Counted from the first letter of the stretch, positions 1 through 9,049 are shown. The stretch: 64,000 nucleotides of DNA from Methylobacterium sp. 10 (GCF_000519085.1 NZ_KI912577.1:4582035-4646034); one strand, 5' to 3'. The notes: generated from the letters alone by a model not told the origin. Program-made: numbers and translations.

Positions 1-103
1 GCTCATGCGGCACCCGGGGGCGTCGCAGCACCGTCGTATAGGTGTTGATCGCGATGGCGGCGTCGCGTTCGGCGTAGTCGACGGTCGTGGTGAGCCTGGG
101 CAT
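1..103 (-). CDS. Unrecognised protein, N-terminal fragment cut by window edge
   Basis: An ATG at 103 opens a frame that runs off the left edge; about 34 residues are visible, beginning MPRLTTTVDYAERD. A GAGGA-like ribosome binding site lies about 8 bases upstream (around 110-116). The visible part shows no signal peptide or motif that I recognise. It follows the RibD-C relic on the same strand with a short gap, so the two may once have been transcribed together. Function unknown. Confidence 0.45.
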   Translation of the reverse strand, partial: MPRLTTTVDYAERDAAIAINTYTTVLRRPRVPHE

Positions 104-136
104 GGTTGGTCCTCATCGTCAGGTTCGTGGAGTTGC

Positions 137-455
137 TCAGGCCGCCGGGGCGTCCTCGACCCGGTGCCGGAGCCAGACCGTGCCGCCCTCACGGGTCTCT
201 CTGTGTGGAGGTGCCGGAGCCACCGGCCGGTGGCGGGCTTTTCTCGCTGGGCTCGCCATGGTGGTCGAAGGGGCTCGGCACCCCGGCGAGGCCGTCGATG
301 GGGGGGCTCATCAGCAGGCTGATCTCGTCGATCAGTCCGGCCTTGAGGAAGGTTCCGTCGATCGTGTCTGGGGACCGGGCCTTACCCTCGGCGATCTCCG
401 CCCTGGTCGTGCGACCGACGATCCGGCCCTCGCCGTCGAGGCGACCGTCCACCAC
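137..455 (-). pseudogene. Relic of a RibD C-terminal (dihydrofolate-reductase-like) protein
   Basis: The minus strand carries the typical C-terminal half of the RibD-C/dihydrofolate reductase-like family. A stretch reading GTFLKAGLIDEISLL, then PIDGLAGVPSPFDHHG, lies in one frame. The usual C-terminal ending, REGGTVWLRHRVED, then appears in a different frame and stops at 137-139. So there is a frameshift at roughly 200-240. The N-terminal hundred or so residues are missing: sequence upstream of about 455 runs straight into the end of the molybdopterin oxidoreductase gene. I read this as a truncated, frameshifted remnant. Family assignment is from remembered motif resemblance. Confidence 0.6.
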
Positions 456-482
456 CTCGTACTGCCGATCCCCAAGGCGCGC

Positions 483-2699
483 TCATGCCGCCTCCGGCAT
501 GTGGTCGAGAAGCTTGTCGAGGGTGATGGGATAGTCGCGCACCCGGATGCCGGTGGCGTTGTAGACGGCGTTGGCCACCGCCGCGCCGACGCCGCAAATG
601 CCGAGCTCGCCGACACCCTTGGCCTTCATCGGCGACGAGATCGGATCGACCTCGTCGAGGAAGATCACCTCCTGGTGCGGGATGTCGGCGTGCACCGGCA
701 CCTCGTAGCCGGCCAGATCGTGGTTGGCGAAGAAGCCGCGCTCCGTATCGACGACGAGTTCCTCCATCAGCGCGGCACCGGTGCCCATGGTCATGCCGCC
801 AATGACCTGGCTGCGGGCCGATTTCGGATTGAGGATGCGACCGGCGGCGCAGACCGCGAGCATGCGCCGGACACGGATCTCCGCGGTATGGACGTCGACC
901 CCCACCTCGACGAAATGCGCTCCGAACGTCGATTGCTGGTAGGTCTTGGAAAGGTCGCCGAACTCGATGGTGTCCTCGACCGTCAGGCCGCCCTGGGCCG
1001 CATCGCCGAGCGGTACGGCGCGGTTGCCGGAGCGGACATGGCCGTCCTCGAAGACCGCATCGGCCGAGTTGATGCCGAGGCGTTGGGCCACGGCCTCGCG
1101 CAGCTTCATGCAGGCCGCGTAGACACCGGACGTCGACGAGTTCGCGCCCCACTGGCCACCCGAGCCCGCCGAGGCCGGGAAGCTGGAGTCCCCCAGCCGC
1201 ACCACGACCTTCTCCAGCGGCACGCCCATCATCTCGGCGGCCGTTTGGGCGATGATGGTGTAGGTGCCCGTTCCGATGTCGGTCATGTCGGTCTCGACCG
1301 TGACCGTCCCCTGTTCGTCCAGGCGAACGCGCGCACCGGACTTCATCACCATGTTGTTGCGGAAGGCGGAAGCAACCCCGACGCCGACGAGCCACTGCCC
1401 GTCCCGGACCGTGCCGGGCTTGGCGCTGCGCTTAGCCCAGCCGAACTTCTCCGCTCCCAGCTTGAGGCACCCGACGAGGTCGCGATGCGAGAAGCGGCGA
1501 TCCGGGGCGTGGGGGTCGACCTGGGTGTCGTTGCGGACGCGGAACTCGACGGGGTCGAGGCCGAGCTTCTCAGCCATCTCGTCCATGGCCGCCTCCAGGA
1601 CCATCAGACCCGGAGCCTCGCCAGGCGCGCGCATCGCGTTGCCCTCGGGCAGGTCGAGAAGTGCAAGCTTCATCGCCGCGAGCCGGTTGGCGCCCGCGTA
1701 GAGGAGCTTCGTCTGGCTCACCGCCGTCTCGGGATCGCCGTCGGGCAGGTTGCCTGAGGTGCTCTCGTGGGCGATGGCCGTGATCGTGCCATCTTTGGTG
1801 GCACCGATGCGCACCCGCTGGATGGTGGCGGGGCGGTGGGTGGTGTTGTTGGCGATGAGGGGGCGGGTCAGCGCGACCTTCACCGGACGTCCCGCTGCTT
1901 TGGCACCGAGCGCCGCGAGGACCGCATCAGCGCGCACGAACAGCTTGCCGCCGAATCCGCCGCCGACGAAGGGGGAATCGATCCGGACGTTCTCCTTCGG
2001 GATGCCGAGGATCTTGGCAACGCTGCCATGGCCCCAGGCGATCATCTGGTTCGAGGTCCAGAGGGTGACCTTGTCGCCGTCCCAGGCCGCGACGGTCGCG
2101 TGCGGCTCCATCATGGCGTGGCTCTCGTCGGCGGTCGTGTAGGTCGCGTCGACGGTCACGGGCGCCTTGGCGAAGGCCCCCTCGAAATCGCCGACGCGCT
2201 CCTCGCCGTTTCCGCCGCTGCCCTCGCCGCTGTCGCCGGGAACCGGCTTTGCTCCCCTTGCCTCGGCGGCGAGATCGAACTTGCCCGCCTCGGGGGCGTA
2301 GTCGACCCCCACGAGGAAGCTGGCCGCACGGGCCTCCTCGAAGGTCTCGGCCACCACCACCGCGATGGCCTGGTGGTAGTGCTGCACCTGGTCGCCGCCG
2401 AACAGGTAGGCGGTATTCATCGTGCCGCGTTCGAGGCGGGGCGTGTCGAGGGTCGTGACGATGGCAAGGACGCCTGGCGCGCGCTTGGCTTCGTCGACCT
2501 GCATCGCGCGGATGCGGCCCTTGGCGATGCCGGCGCCGATCACGTAGCCGTAGGCCTGGTTCGCCGCCACGTCGTGGCGCTCGTAGGCGAAGGGCGCCGT
2601 GCCGGTGGTCTTGTACTTGCCGTCGATCCGGTCGGTCGGCTTGCCGACGACCTTGAGCTGGTCGATGGGGTTCTGGGTGGCGGGGGTATCGAACTTCAT
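483..2699 (-). CDS. paoC: Aldehyde dehydrogenase/xanthine dehydrogenase family, molybdopterin-binding large subunit (PaoC type)
   Basis: A 738-residue catalytic subunit of the xanthine oxidase family, matching the usual length of YagR/PaoC large subunits. It should bind the molybdenum cofactor and oxidise aldehydes by hydroxylation, acting as the third part of a heterotrimer. Visible family marks are the GGGFGGKLFVRAD motif in the first half, RAPGEAPG, and the C-terminal KGVGELGICG segment containing the presumed catalytic glutamate (Glu698). The gene starts 3 bases after the stop of the FAD subunit (TGA-GCC-ATG), so the two are cotranscribed. The protein itself has no signal peptide; in PaoABC the complex is exported by the Tat signal on the small subunit. 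The substrate cannot be decided from sequence. Confidence 0.9.
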   Translation of the reverse strand: MKFDTPATQNPIDQLKVVGKPTDRIDGKYKTTGTAPFAYERHDVAANQAYGYVIGAGIAKGRIRAMQVDEAKRAPGVLAIVTTLDTPRLERGTMNTAYLFGGDQVQHYHQAIAVVVAETFEEARAASFLVGVDYAPEAGKFDLAAEARGAKPVPGDSGEGSGGNGEERVGDFEGAFAKAPVTVDATYTTADESHAMMEPHATVAAWDGDKVTLWTSNQMIAWGHGSVAKILGIPKENVRIDSPFVGGGFGGKLFVRADAVLAALGAKAAGRPVKVALTRPLIANNTTHRPATIQRVRIGATKDGTITAIAHESTSGNLPDGDPETAVSQTKLLYAGANRLAAMKLALLDLPEGNAMRAPGEAPGLMVLEAAMDEMAEKLGLDPVEFRVRNDTQVDPHAPDRRFSHRDLVGCLKLGAEKFGWAKRSAKPGTVRDGQWLVGVGVASAFRNNMVMKSGARVRLDEQGTVTVETDMTDIGTGTYTIIAQTAAEMMGVPLEKVVVRLGDSSFPASAGSGGQWGANSSTSGVYAACMKLREAVAQRLGINSADAVFEDGHVRSGNRAVPLGDAAQGGLTVEDTIEFGDLSKTYQQSTFGAHFVEVGVDVHTAEIRVRRMLAVCAAGRILNPKSARSQVIGGMTMGTGAALMEELVVDTERGFFANHDLAGYEVPVHADIPHQEVIFLDEVDPISSPMKAKGVGELGICGVGAAVANAVYNATGIRVRDYPITLDKLLDHMPEAA

Positions 2700-2702
2700 G
2701 GC

Positions 2703-3653
2703 TCAGGCCCTTGCTTCGGTGATCGCAGCCATCAGCGTGCGCTCGGCCAGCTTCAGCTTGTAGGCGTTCTCGTGCGTCGGCTTGGCGCCGGCGAAAGCCT
2801 TGTCGGTCACCGCCTTGGCGCCCCGGGCCATGTCGGTTTCCGCCGCCTCGACCCGCCAGGGCTTGGGGGCGACGCCGCCGAAGGCGACCCGGCCGGACCC
2901 GTCGGGCTGCACCACCGCCGCCACCGAGACCAGGGCGTAGGCGTAGGAGGCGCGGTCGCGGACCTTGCGGTAGATGTGCGTCCCGCCGAGCGGCTTCGGC
3001 AGGGTGACCGCGGTGATGAGGTCACCCGGCTTCAAGGCCGTCTCGATCTGCGGGGTATCCCCCGGTAGGCGGTGGAAGTCGGCGATGGCGATCTTTCGCG
3101 TACCGCCCTTGGCATCGACGGTCTCGACGGTGGCGTCCAGGACCCGCATGGCCACCGCCATGTCGCCCGGATGCGTGGCGATGCATGCTTCACTTGCGCC
3201 GATCACCGCCAATTGGCGGCTGATACCGTCCAGGGCCGAGCAGCCCGAGCCGGGCTGGCGTTTGTTGCAGGCCTGGGCGGTGTCGTAGAAATACGGGCAG
3301 CGGGTGCGCTGGAGCAGGTTGCCGGCGGTGGTCGCCTTGTTGCGCAACTGGCCCGAAGCGCCGGCGAGCAGCGCCCTGCTCAGCACGCCGTAATCCTTCC
3401 GCACCCGCGCATCGGCGGCAAGATCGGTGTTGCGCACCAGGGCACCGACCCGCAGGCCGCCCTCCGGCGTCGGCTCGATGGTGTCCAAGCCGAGCGCGTT
3501 GACGTCGACGAGGTGGGCCGGGGTCTCGATCTGCAGCTTCATTAGGTCGAGCAGGTTGGTGCCCCCGGCGATGAACTTGGCGTTCGGGGTGCGGGCGACC
3601 GCGGCAGCGGCTTCCGCAGGCGAGCTCGGACGCTCGTAGGTGAAGGACTTCAT
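2703..3653 (-). CDS. paoB: Aldehyde dehydrogenase family, FAD-binding medium subunit (PaoB type)
   Basis: A 316-residue FAD-binding subunit that passes electrons from the iron-sulphur subunit. It begins MKSFTYERP and has the FAD-binding AGGTNLLDLMK loop and the TTAGNLLQRTRC motif. It also has a cluster of cysteines (RCPYFYDTAQAC, then PGSGCSA) like the extra 4Fe-4S site known for E. coli PaoB/YagS, which supports PaoABC over generic xanthine dehydrogenases. The start ATG at 3653 overlaps the stop of the upstream 2Fe-2S gene as ATGA. A longer open frame continues upstream of this ATG but only overlaps the 2Fe-2S gene, so I reject it. Confidence 0.9.
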   Translation of the reverse strand: MKSFTYERPSSPAEAAAAVARTPNAKFIAGGTNLLDLMKLQIETPAHLVDVNALGLDTIEPTPEGGLRVGALVRNTDLAADARVRKDYGVLSRALLAGASGQLRNKATTAGNLLQRTRCPYFYDTAQACNKRQPGSGCSALDGISRQLAVIGASEACIATHPGDMAVAMRVLDATVETVDAKGGTRKIAIADFHRLPGDTPQIETALKPGDLITAVTLPKPLGGTHIYRKVRDRASYAYALVSVAAVVQPDGSGRVAFGGVAPKPWRVEAAETDMARGAKAVTDKAFAGAKPTHENAYKLKLAERTLMAAITEARA

Positions 3654-4285
3654 GCGGGCCTCCCGGCGACTTCGGTGATCGCCTCGACGATGTTGGAATA
3701 GGCGCCGCAGCGGCAGATGTTGCCGCTCATGCGCTCGCGGATCTCGGCCTCGGTCACCTGAGAAGCGGCGTTGAGGTCGGCGGTCACGTGGCTCGGGATG
3801 CCGGCCTTGATCTCGGCCAGGACCGCCACACCGGAGCAGATCTGGCCAGGCGTGCAGTACCCGCACTGGTAGCCATCGTGCTTGACGAAGGCCGCCTGCA
3901 TCGGGTGCAGAGTGTCCGGCTGGCCGAGCCCCTCGATGGTGGTGATCTCTGCGCCCTGGTGCATCACCGCCAGCGTCAGGCAGGCATTGATGCGCCGTCC
4001 ATCGACGATCATCGTGCAGGCCCCGCACTGGCCGTGGTCGCAGCCCTTCTTCGAGCCGGTGAGGTGCAGGTGCTCGCGCGCCGCGTCGAGCAGGCTGGTG
4101 CGGGTGTCGAGCTCCAGGTCCCGGTGCTGGCCGTTCACCGTCAGGCTGACCTTCATGCGTGTCGGTCGGTCCATGGGGGTAGTCTCCGCGTGGGCTCCGC
4201 GCGGGAGCGAGGTCAGGGCGGCGGCGGCACTCCCGCCGGCCACCAGTTCGCGTCGGTTCAAGTCGAAGTCTCCAGAACCTGTCAT
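3650..4285 (-). CDS. paoA: Aldehyde dehydrogenase family, 2Fe-2S small subunit with Tat signal (PaoA type)
   Basis: A 211-residue small subunit carrying two 2Fe-2S clusters. The first cluster's cysteines lie in GCDHGQCGACTM, the second's in CGYCTPGQIC and GNICRCGAYS. The N-terminus has a twin-arginine signal (DLNRRELVAGGSAAAALTSL) ending near an AHA cleavage site, so the assembled, cofactor-loaded trimer should be exported to the periplasm by Tat. It is the first gene of the three-gene operon and overlaps the FAD subunit by 4 bases. Molybdenum cofactor insertion would need a XdhC-type chaperone such as PaoD, and none is seen in this window. Confidence 0.92.
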   Translation of the reverse strand: MTGSGDFDLNRRELVAGGSAAAALTSLPRGAHAETTPMDRPTRMKVSLTVNGQHRDLELDTRTSLLDAAREHLHLTGSKKGCDHGQCGACTMIVDGRRINACLTLAVMHQGAEITTIEGLGQPDTLHPMQAAFVKHDGYQCGYCTPGQICSGVAVLAEIKAGIPSHVTADLNAASQVTEAEIRERMSGNICRCGAYSNIVEAITEVAGRPA

Positions 4286-4696
4286 GTGTTCTCCCAGCCG
4301 ACGGCGTATGCGGCACGGCTATCCGACGGTAGACGCCCTGCGCCGCCCCAGGGCGGACGTGGCTGTCTGGATCCAATCTAAGCTAGCGCTCGATTCGACC
4401 TTAATCAGGGGTCGAAATCGGCATGCCCTGATGAGTCGCACTCATGAATCAGCCGCGAGCCCGTTCTGTTCGGATGCGGGCTACCGATGAGCGCTTGCCT
4501 CTCGGGCCAAGTCCCATGAGGCCGATGATAAGGCGCAGGCCGCCGGCGAGAAGGGAAAGCAGGACGTCCTTTGCAGGCGTTCCGAATTGTTCGGACAGGC
4601 CGCGAAAGAACTGGAGGACAAGGTCGCAAAGCTCCGTAAAACGGCTGCCTAAGCGCACCGGCGGGACAACGGTCGCTTCAGCGGGTGACAGGCGCG
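4286..4696. other. Intergenic region upstream of paoABC, holding a gene relic
   Basis: This 411-base stretch separates the paoA start from the amidotransferase end. It should contain the promoter of the aldehyde dehydrogenase operon near 4290-4420, but I see no clear boxes. The only coding-like part is the plus-strand relic at 4491-4652, listed separately. Confidence 0.5.
4491..4652 (+). pseudogene. Start-less charged, helical ORF; probable gene remnant
   Basis: This frame reads as a lysine/alanine/glutamate-rich helical peptide of about 53 residues. It includes ASRAKSHEADDKAQAAGEKG and ends AKELEDKVAKLRKTAA before a TAA at 4650-4652. The composition looks like a real small cytoplasmic protein, but the frame is closed by a TGA at 4488-4490 and contains no ATG, GTG or TTG start. 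I take it as the 3' end of a degraded gene. The opposite strand also has a hydrophobic open frame here, which is probably its shadow. Confidence 0.35.
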
Positions 4697-5578
4697 TCAC
4701 CGGCGCCCGTTCCGCATCGGGATAGCCAGCGCCTCGATGAAGTTGGCAATCTCGACCTGCCTGTTGCTCTCGTCCGTGACCTGATCGTCCAGCCCAAGCC
4801 GCCATGCGAGGTCGCGCCGGGTGGGCTCACGGTGAAGCGCTTCGACGAGGTCGGCCTGGTCCTCGACCTCGCGCCGGGTGCGCGCCAACCCGCTCTCGAC
4901 GAGATCCTCCGCCTGGCGGCGCAAGGCCCCGGTGACCTCGTCGAGGCCGATCTCCGGATGGTACTGCACGCCCCAGAACGTACCGCCGTCATGTCGGATC
5001 TCCGCAGCCTGCACGATGGTGGACCGATTCAGCGCCAGCAAGGTCGCTCCGTCCGGAAGCGTCTCGACCTCGTCCGTATGGATGCTTGGCGCGTCGTAGG
5101 CGGTGGGCCGCCCCTTAAGCAACGGATGCGACCGCCCGGCCTCGGTCGGGACGATCCGTCGCGCGAAACCTGCCTCGGGGCCGTTCCGGTTCTGCCTGAC
5201 GGTGCCACCTGCTGCGACCGTGGCTACCTGCAGGCCGGCGCAGGATCCGAAAGACGGTGTCCCCGATCCGAACAGTGCGCCCATGAAGACCAGCGAGCGC
5301 CTCACCTCCGGCGTCTCCTCGTAAAGGGATAGCGGCGACCCCGACAGGAAGACCGCGTCGTATCCGCCCAGGGTCTCTCCGTGCGGAAGGGCACAGTCCG
5401 CGTCCGCCGGCATGATCCGGTGGCAGACGGCCCCCGGTGCAAGGCGCCCCAGGATCTCGAGGTAGGTCTCGCCCGACGAGCGCCCCACGCTGTCCCGGCG
5501 CTTTTCGCGGGCGTCCGGTGGTTCGCTCTCCGCAACGAGGAAGCGCAACCGTGGCGTCGATACCTGCAAGGGAACCAT
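4697..5578 (-). CDS. Class I glutamine amidotransferase-like protein
   Basis: A 293-residue stand-alone class I glutamine amidotransferase fold, similar to GMP-synthase-like GATase1 proteins that hydrolyse glutamine or gamma-glutamyl bonds. The nucleophile is Cys113 in PSFGSCAGLQ. The His-Glu pair is His207 and Glu209 in VQYHPEIG, completing the triad. The C-terminal 80 residues after the triad are charged and helical and form an extension. The acceptor substrate is not evident: no synthetase partner gene is adjacent. A GGAG lies just upstream of the ATG at 5578. Confidence 0.8.
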   Translation of the reverse strand: MVPLQVSTPRLRFLVAESEPPDAREKRRDSVGRSSGETYLEILGRLAPGAVCHRIMPADADCALPHGETLGGYDAVFLSGSPLSLYEETPEVRRSLVFMGALFGSGTPSFGSCAGLQVATVAAGGTVRQNRNGPEAGFARRIVPTEAGRSHPLLKGRPTAYDAPSIHTDEVETLPDGATLLALNRSTIVQAAEIRHDGGTFWGVQYHPEIGLDEVTGALRRQAEDLVESGLARTRREVEDQADLVEALHREPTRRDLAWRLGLDDQVTDESNRQVEIANFIEALAIPMRNGRR

Positions 5579-5891
5579 GCTCCGGGGAGCCGCTCCCCTG
5601 GACGCGAACCCGTGGCCGTCTGCGCCGTTCCGCTGCCGGCGAACCTGCCGCAGGCCGCATTGCCCCCTCGCGAATGACGAGCACCCGGCTTCCCGAATTG
5701 ACGGTCAGGGGGGTGAAGTCGGGCGCGCCGCCGTTGGTCGAAAGTCCGAGGGCCTCATGCCGTTGAGCCTGGCGCAGAGAGGTCCCGACGCGCTTGCGTT
5801 CCCCCCTGCAGGCATGCGCCTTGGTTCTCTCCGCGAGTTCGCGGGTCCGTTCAACCACACGCTCGTCATGGTTGAGCACGGAGAACTGAAG
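5579..5891. other. Intergenic region without a supported gene
   Basis: About 313 bases separate the amidotransferase start and the GH15 stop. A minus-strand open frame crosses it from 5879 but continues as an antisense-like shadow through the amidotransferase in another frame. Its unique part shows no family features. I see nothing else here. Confidence 0.4.
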
Positions 5892-7739
5892 TCAGCTCAC
5901 ACGGCGGATCACCGGGGCGGTGCGCGCCTCGGTCTCGCGGAGCGAACGGTCGGCGTAGGTGCCGTGCACCGCGGCCCGGCCGCCATGGGCGTAGAGTTCG
6001 AGCACCAGGGCGGAGTGGATGAAGGCCAGGTGGCTGAAGGCCTGGGGGAAGTTGCCGAGGAAGCTCTGGTCCTCCGCCACCTCTTCGGCATAGAGGCCGA
6101 CATCGTTCTGCAAAGCCCGCAAGGCCGCGAAACGCGTCTGTGCCTCATCCCCCCGGCCGAGCCAGGCCAGGGCGTCCACCAGCCAGAACGCGCAGATCAG
6201 GAACGTGCCCTCGTGCCCCGGCAGGCCGTCGTCGCTGCGGTAGCGATAGACCAGCGGACCGTGGCCCAGACGGGCGATGATGGTGTCCACGGTGCGGGCG
6301 AAGGCCGCCTCGTCGACGGGGAAGCCCACCATGGGGGCGATCAGCAGAGCGGCGTCCACGTCGTCGCTGCCGATGAATTGCGGATAGTAGCCCTCTGCGT
6401 GGATGCCCTTGCCGTTGACGCGCTCGACGATCCGGTCCCGCTCGGCGCACCAATCCGGCCGCTCGCCGAAGAGGCGGATGGCCCGGTCCAGCGCCACCCA
6501 GTTCATGATGGCGGCATGAAGGTAGTGCTCCTCGGGCTTGCGCGGCTCCCAGAGCCCGGCATCCTTCTCGTGCCAGTGGGCGGCGGAGAAGTCCGCGAGG
6601 CGGATCGCCTGGTCCTGCGCCGCGTCCGAAATGGTGCCGCCGAGACGCTCGTAGAGGTAGAGCAGGTCGAGGACCTGACCGTAGGCGTCGCTTTGGTGCT
6701 GTTCCGACGCCAGGTTGCCGTGATTGACCGGGCGGCTGCCGCGCCAGCCCTCGAAATGCCCGATCTCGCGCTCCATCAGGTCGGCCTCGCCGGCAACCGC
6801 ATAGAGCGGCCGGAGACCGCCGCCCTCACGCTCGGACAGGGTGCTGACAAAGCCGAAGAACGCCTCGGCCTCCGCCACCATGCCGAACTTCTTCAGGACG
6901 TAGAACGAGAGGCAGGCATCCCGGATCCAGCAGAAACGGTAATCCCAGTTGCGGATTCCGCCGATTTCCTCGGGCAGGGAGGTGGTGGCGGCCGCCACGA
7001 TGGCGCCGCTCGGCGCGTAGGTGAGCGCCTTCAGGGTCAGGGCGCTGCGGGTGAGCTCGTCGGCGAAGGGGCCGTCATAGAGGGCGCCCGCCGCCCAGCC
7101 GGCCCAGGCCCGGCGGGCCCGCTCCATCAGCTCGCGCGCCGCTGGAACACCGTCTGCTCTCACACCGTCGTGCCAGGTGCCGGACGTGTAGAGGGCGAAG
7201 CTGCGCGCCTCGTCGCCTTTCACGGTGAAGCGCGCGACGGCCCGCCCATCCTCGGCGGCAAATCCCGTTTCCGACACGAGGCTGGGCAGGCCCTCCCCCG
7301 TGATGAGGCCGTCCGCGATGGCGAGGTCGGCGAAGGTTTCCGCGAAGCCCGCCAGCGGCCGGTACTCGGCCCGAACCGGCACGGCACCCGAGACTCCGGC
7401 GACGAGGCGGATCAGGCTCGGATGAGCCTCCCCCGGTTCCGGCGCGACCATGAAGTCGTGAAGCGTCAAGACGCCTGACGCCGTGGTGAAGGCCGTCTCC
7501 AGGATGTTGGTGCGGGCGAGATACATCCGCTGGGTCTCGAAGGGCTCATCGGGCTGCACGACGAAGAAGCCGCCGCGGGTCCGGTCGAGAAGCCGCGAGA
7601 AAACCGGCTCGGCATCGAAGCGCTCCAGGCAGGCCCAGTCGATGGAACCGTCCCGCGCCACCAGGGCAGAGCCATGGCAATTGCCCAGGAGGGCATAATC
7701 CTCGATCCGCTGGTAGTCGCGCGCGTCGGGCGTCGTCAT
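5892..7739 (-). CDS. Glycoside hydrolase family 15 protein (glucoamylase/trehalase-like)
   Basis: A 615-residue protein of the bacterial GH15 type, which cleaves alpha-glucosidic bonds by inversion (glucoamylase, glucodextranase or trehalase activity). The N-terminal beta-sandwich opens with IEDYALLGNCHGSALVARDG and SIDWACLERFDA, both typical of this group. The (alpha/alpha)6 domain contains IRNWDYRFCWIRDACLSFYV near residue 260. There is no signal peptide, so it acts in the cytoplasm, probably on trehalose or glycogen-derived oligosaccharides. The gene precedes, but is not tightly linked to, an SMP-30 lactonase on the same strand. The exact substrate is open. Confidence 0.85.
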   Translation of the reverse strand: MTTPDARDYQRIEDYALLGNCHGSALVARDGSIDWACLERFDAEPVFSRLLDRTRGGFFVVQPDEPFETQRMYLARTNILETAFTTASGVLTLHDFMVAPEPGEAHPSLIRLVAGVSGAVPVRAEYRPLAGFAETFADLAIADGLITGEGLPSLVSETGFAAEDGRAVARFTVKGDEARSFALYTSGTWHDGVRADGVPAARELMERARRAWAGWAAGALYDGPFADELTRSALTLKALTYAPSGAIVAAATTSLPEEIGGIRNWDYRFCWIRDACLSFYVLKKFGMVAEAEAFFGFVSTLSEREGGGLRPLYAVAGEADLMEREIGHFEGWRGSRPVNHGNLASEQHQSDAYGQVLDLLYLYERLGGTISDAAQDQAIRLADFSAAHWHEKDAGLWEPRKPEEHYLHAAIMNWVALDRAIRLFGERPDWCAERDRIVERVNGKGIHAEGYYPQFIGSDDVDAALLIAPMVGFPVDEAAFARTVDTIIARLGHGPLVYRYRSDDGLPGHEGTFLICAFWLVDALAWLGRGDEAQTRFAALRALQNDVGLYAEEVAEDQSFLGNFPQAFSHLAFIHSALVLELYAHGGRAAVHGTYADRSLRETEARTAPVIRRVS

Positions 7740-7847
7740 GACGGTGATGGTCTCCTTCAGCGCGCCGATGCGTGGCGCCGGTATGCCCGTCCCCGTCTCA
7801 CGGCGGCGAGCGGGGTTATCGTCGTCCAGAGTTCCGGAAGGACGGTC

Positions 7848-8726
7848 TTACGGCGCGAGCCGGAAGGCGGGCTCGAGCAGGCCACGCGCTCCGGCGGTCA
7901 CCAGGAGGGTGCGCCCGTGCTCGGGATCGGCGTCGCGCTCGTCCCGGCTCATGCCCTCATAGGCGCTTGTGATCAGCAGGCGATCGAGATCGGGCCCCGC
8001 GAAGGTCGGGCACGAGGGGCGGGTTACAGGCAGGGGAACCGTGCGCACACGCTCGCCCTCCGGACTGTAGGCATCGATGCAGGACGCGCCCCAGCGGGTG
8101 CACCAGATACGGCCCTCGGCATCGACCGCGGCGCCGTCGAGACCGCCCTCCCCACCGCGATGATCGTAGAGCGTCGCCGGTTCGCCCGTCGGCAGGCCGG
8201 TGCGGGGATCGAGGCTGACGCGCTTGAGCAGACCCGCATCGGTGTCGGCGAAGTAGCCGGTCGCGCCATCGGGCGAGAAGCAGATGGCGTTCGGGATGGT
8301 GAACGATCCGTAGAGCCGCGTCACCCGGGTGCCGGCGACATGGAAGATCGCGCCGCGTCCCGGCTCGGCCTCGCGGCCCATGGTGCTGATCCAGAGAGCG
8401 CCGCAGGGATGCACACGGCCGTCGTTGGAGCGGGTGCCTGCATCCTCTGGCTCCAGCGGACAGAACAGCTCGAGCTTTCCATCCGCCAGCTTGCGCAAGT
8501 AAAGCCCATCCTCGGCGGCGAGGAGGTGACAGGTTTCGTCCACCGCCGCGACGGCGCTCGCCATGAAGGGCAGGCTGTGCCGGCGGGACGTGCCGTCGTG
8601 GAGTGGCATCTCGAACAGGTGCCGCTCCAGGATGTCGACCCACCACGCCGTGCCGGTACGCGGATCGTAGCAGGGGCCCTCGCCGAGATGGCAGCGGTGT
8701 GAGTCGAGGATCGTGATGGAGTCCAT
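7848..8726 (-). CDS. SMP-30/gluconolactonase/LRE family protein
   Basis: A 292-residue six-bladed beta-propeller lactonase, matching the usual family length. Members hydrolyse sugar lactones such as gluconolactone or L-arabinonolactone using a bound divalent metal. Motifs include the N-terminal HLGEGPCYD, containing the metal-binding Glu, then PCGALWISTMGR, NAICFSPDG and GLDGAAVDAEGRIWC. It is cytoplasmic (no signal peptide). It lies about 110 bases upstream of the GH15 gene on the same strand, a spacing that could allow one transcript. Together they suggest carbohydrate turnover, but the lactone substrate is not shown. Confidence 0.85.
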   Translation of the reverse strand: MDSITILDSHRCHLGEGPCYDPRTGTAWWVDILERHLFEMPLHDGTSRRHSLPFMASAVAAVDETCHLLAAEDGLYLRKLADGKLELFCPLEPEDAGTRSNDGRVHPCGALWISTMGREAEPGRGAIFHVAGTRVTRLYGSFTIPNAICFSPDGATGYFADTDAGLLKRVSLDPRTGLPTGEPATLYDHRGGEGGLDGAAVDAEGRIWCTRWGASCIDAYSPEGERVRTVPLPVTRPSCPTFAGPDLDRLLITSAYEGMSRDERDADPEHGRTLLVTAGARGLLEPAFRLAP

Positions 8727-9049
8727 GCTCGTTCCTTATCGGTGGCGCGGGTCGCGGAGGTCAGGCCTTTGCGTGGGAGCTTGACCGGCTCATGATGGGA
8801 CGGTCTGGCCGCTCGGCCCCGTGCACGGTGCGGTCGCCGTCGTCTCGGTCCGCCTCCTGGTCCGGTGAGACCCGCCTGCGCGCGAACGTTGCGCGATTCG
8901 ATGACCGCCCCACACCCTTCGCTGCCGGAACCGGGGCATCGCCCTCGATGAGCACGAAGCGGGATTGCCTGTCGATCAGAGCAATGATGTCTCGAGGGGA
9001 TGAATGGACGTTATGCGGCCGCTCTGATGGATCGACTGAGAGGACCCCC
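8727..9049. other. Intergenic region, no supported gene
   Basis: About 323 bases lie between the lactonase start and the next minus-strand gene. A minus-strand frame of 102 codons (8761-9069) spans it and overlaps the upstream gene by 20 bases. It lacks any recognisable motif, so I do not call it. Confidence 0.35.

Noticed and set aside
87..1757. Long plus-strand frame of 556 codons opposite paoC
   Set aside because: It is antisense to a clear molybdopterin subunit, is rich in Arg/Gly/His/Val as expected of GC-rich shadow frames, and has no family motif.
1767..3068. Long plus-strand frame opposite paoC and paoB
   Set aside because: Shadow frame; composition and lack of motifs, with both opposite-strand genes well supported.
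5115..5879. Minus-strand 254-codon frame overlapping the amidotransferase
   Set aside because: Two thirds overlap the GATase gene in another frame; the unique start shows no motif.
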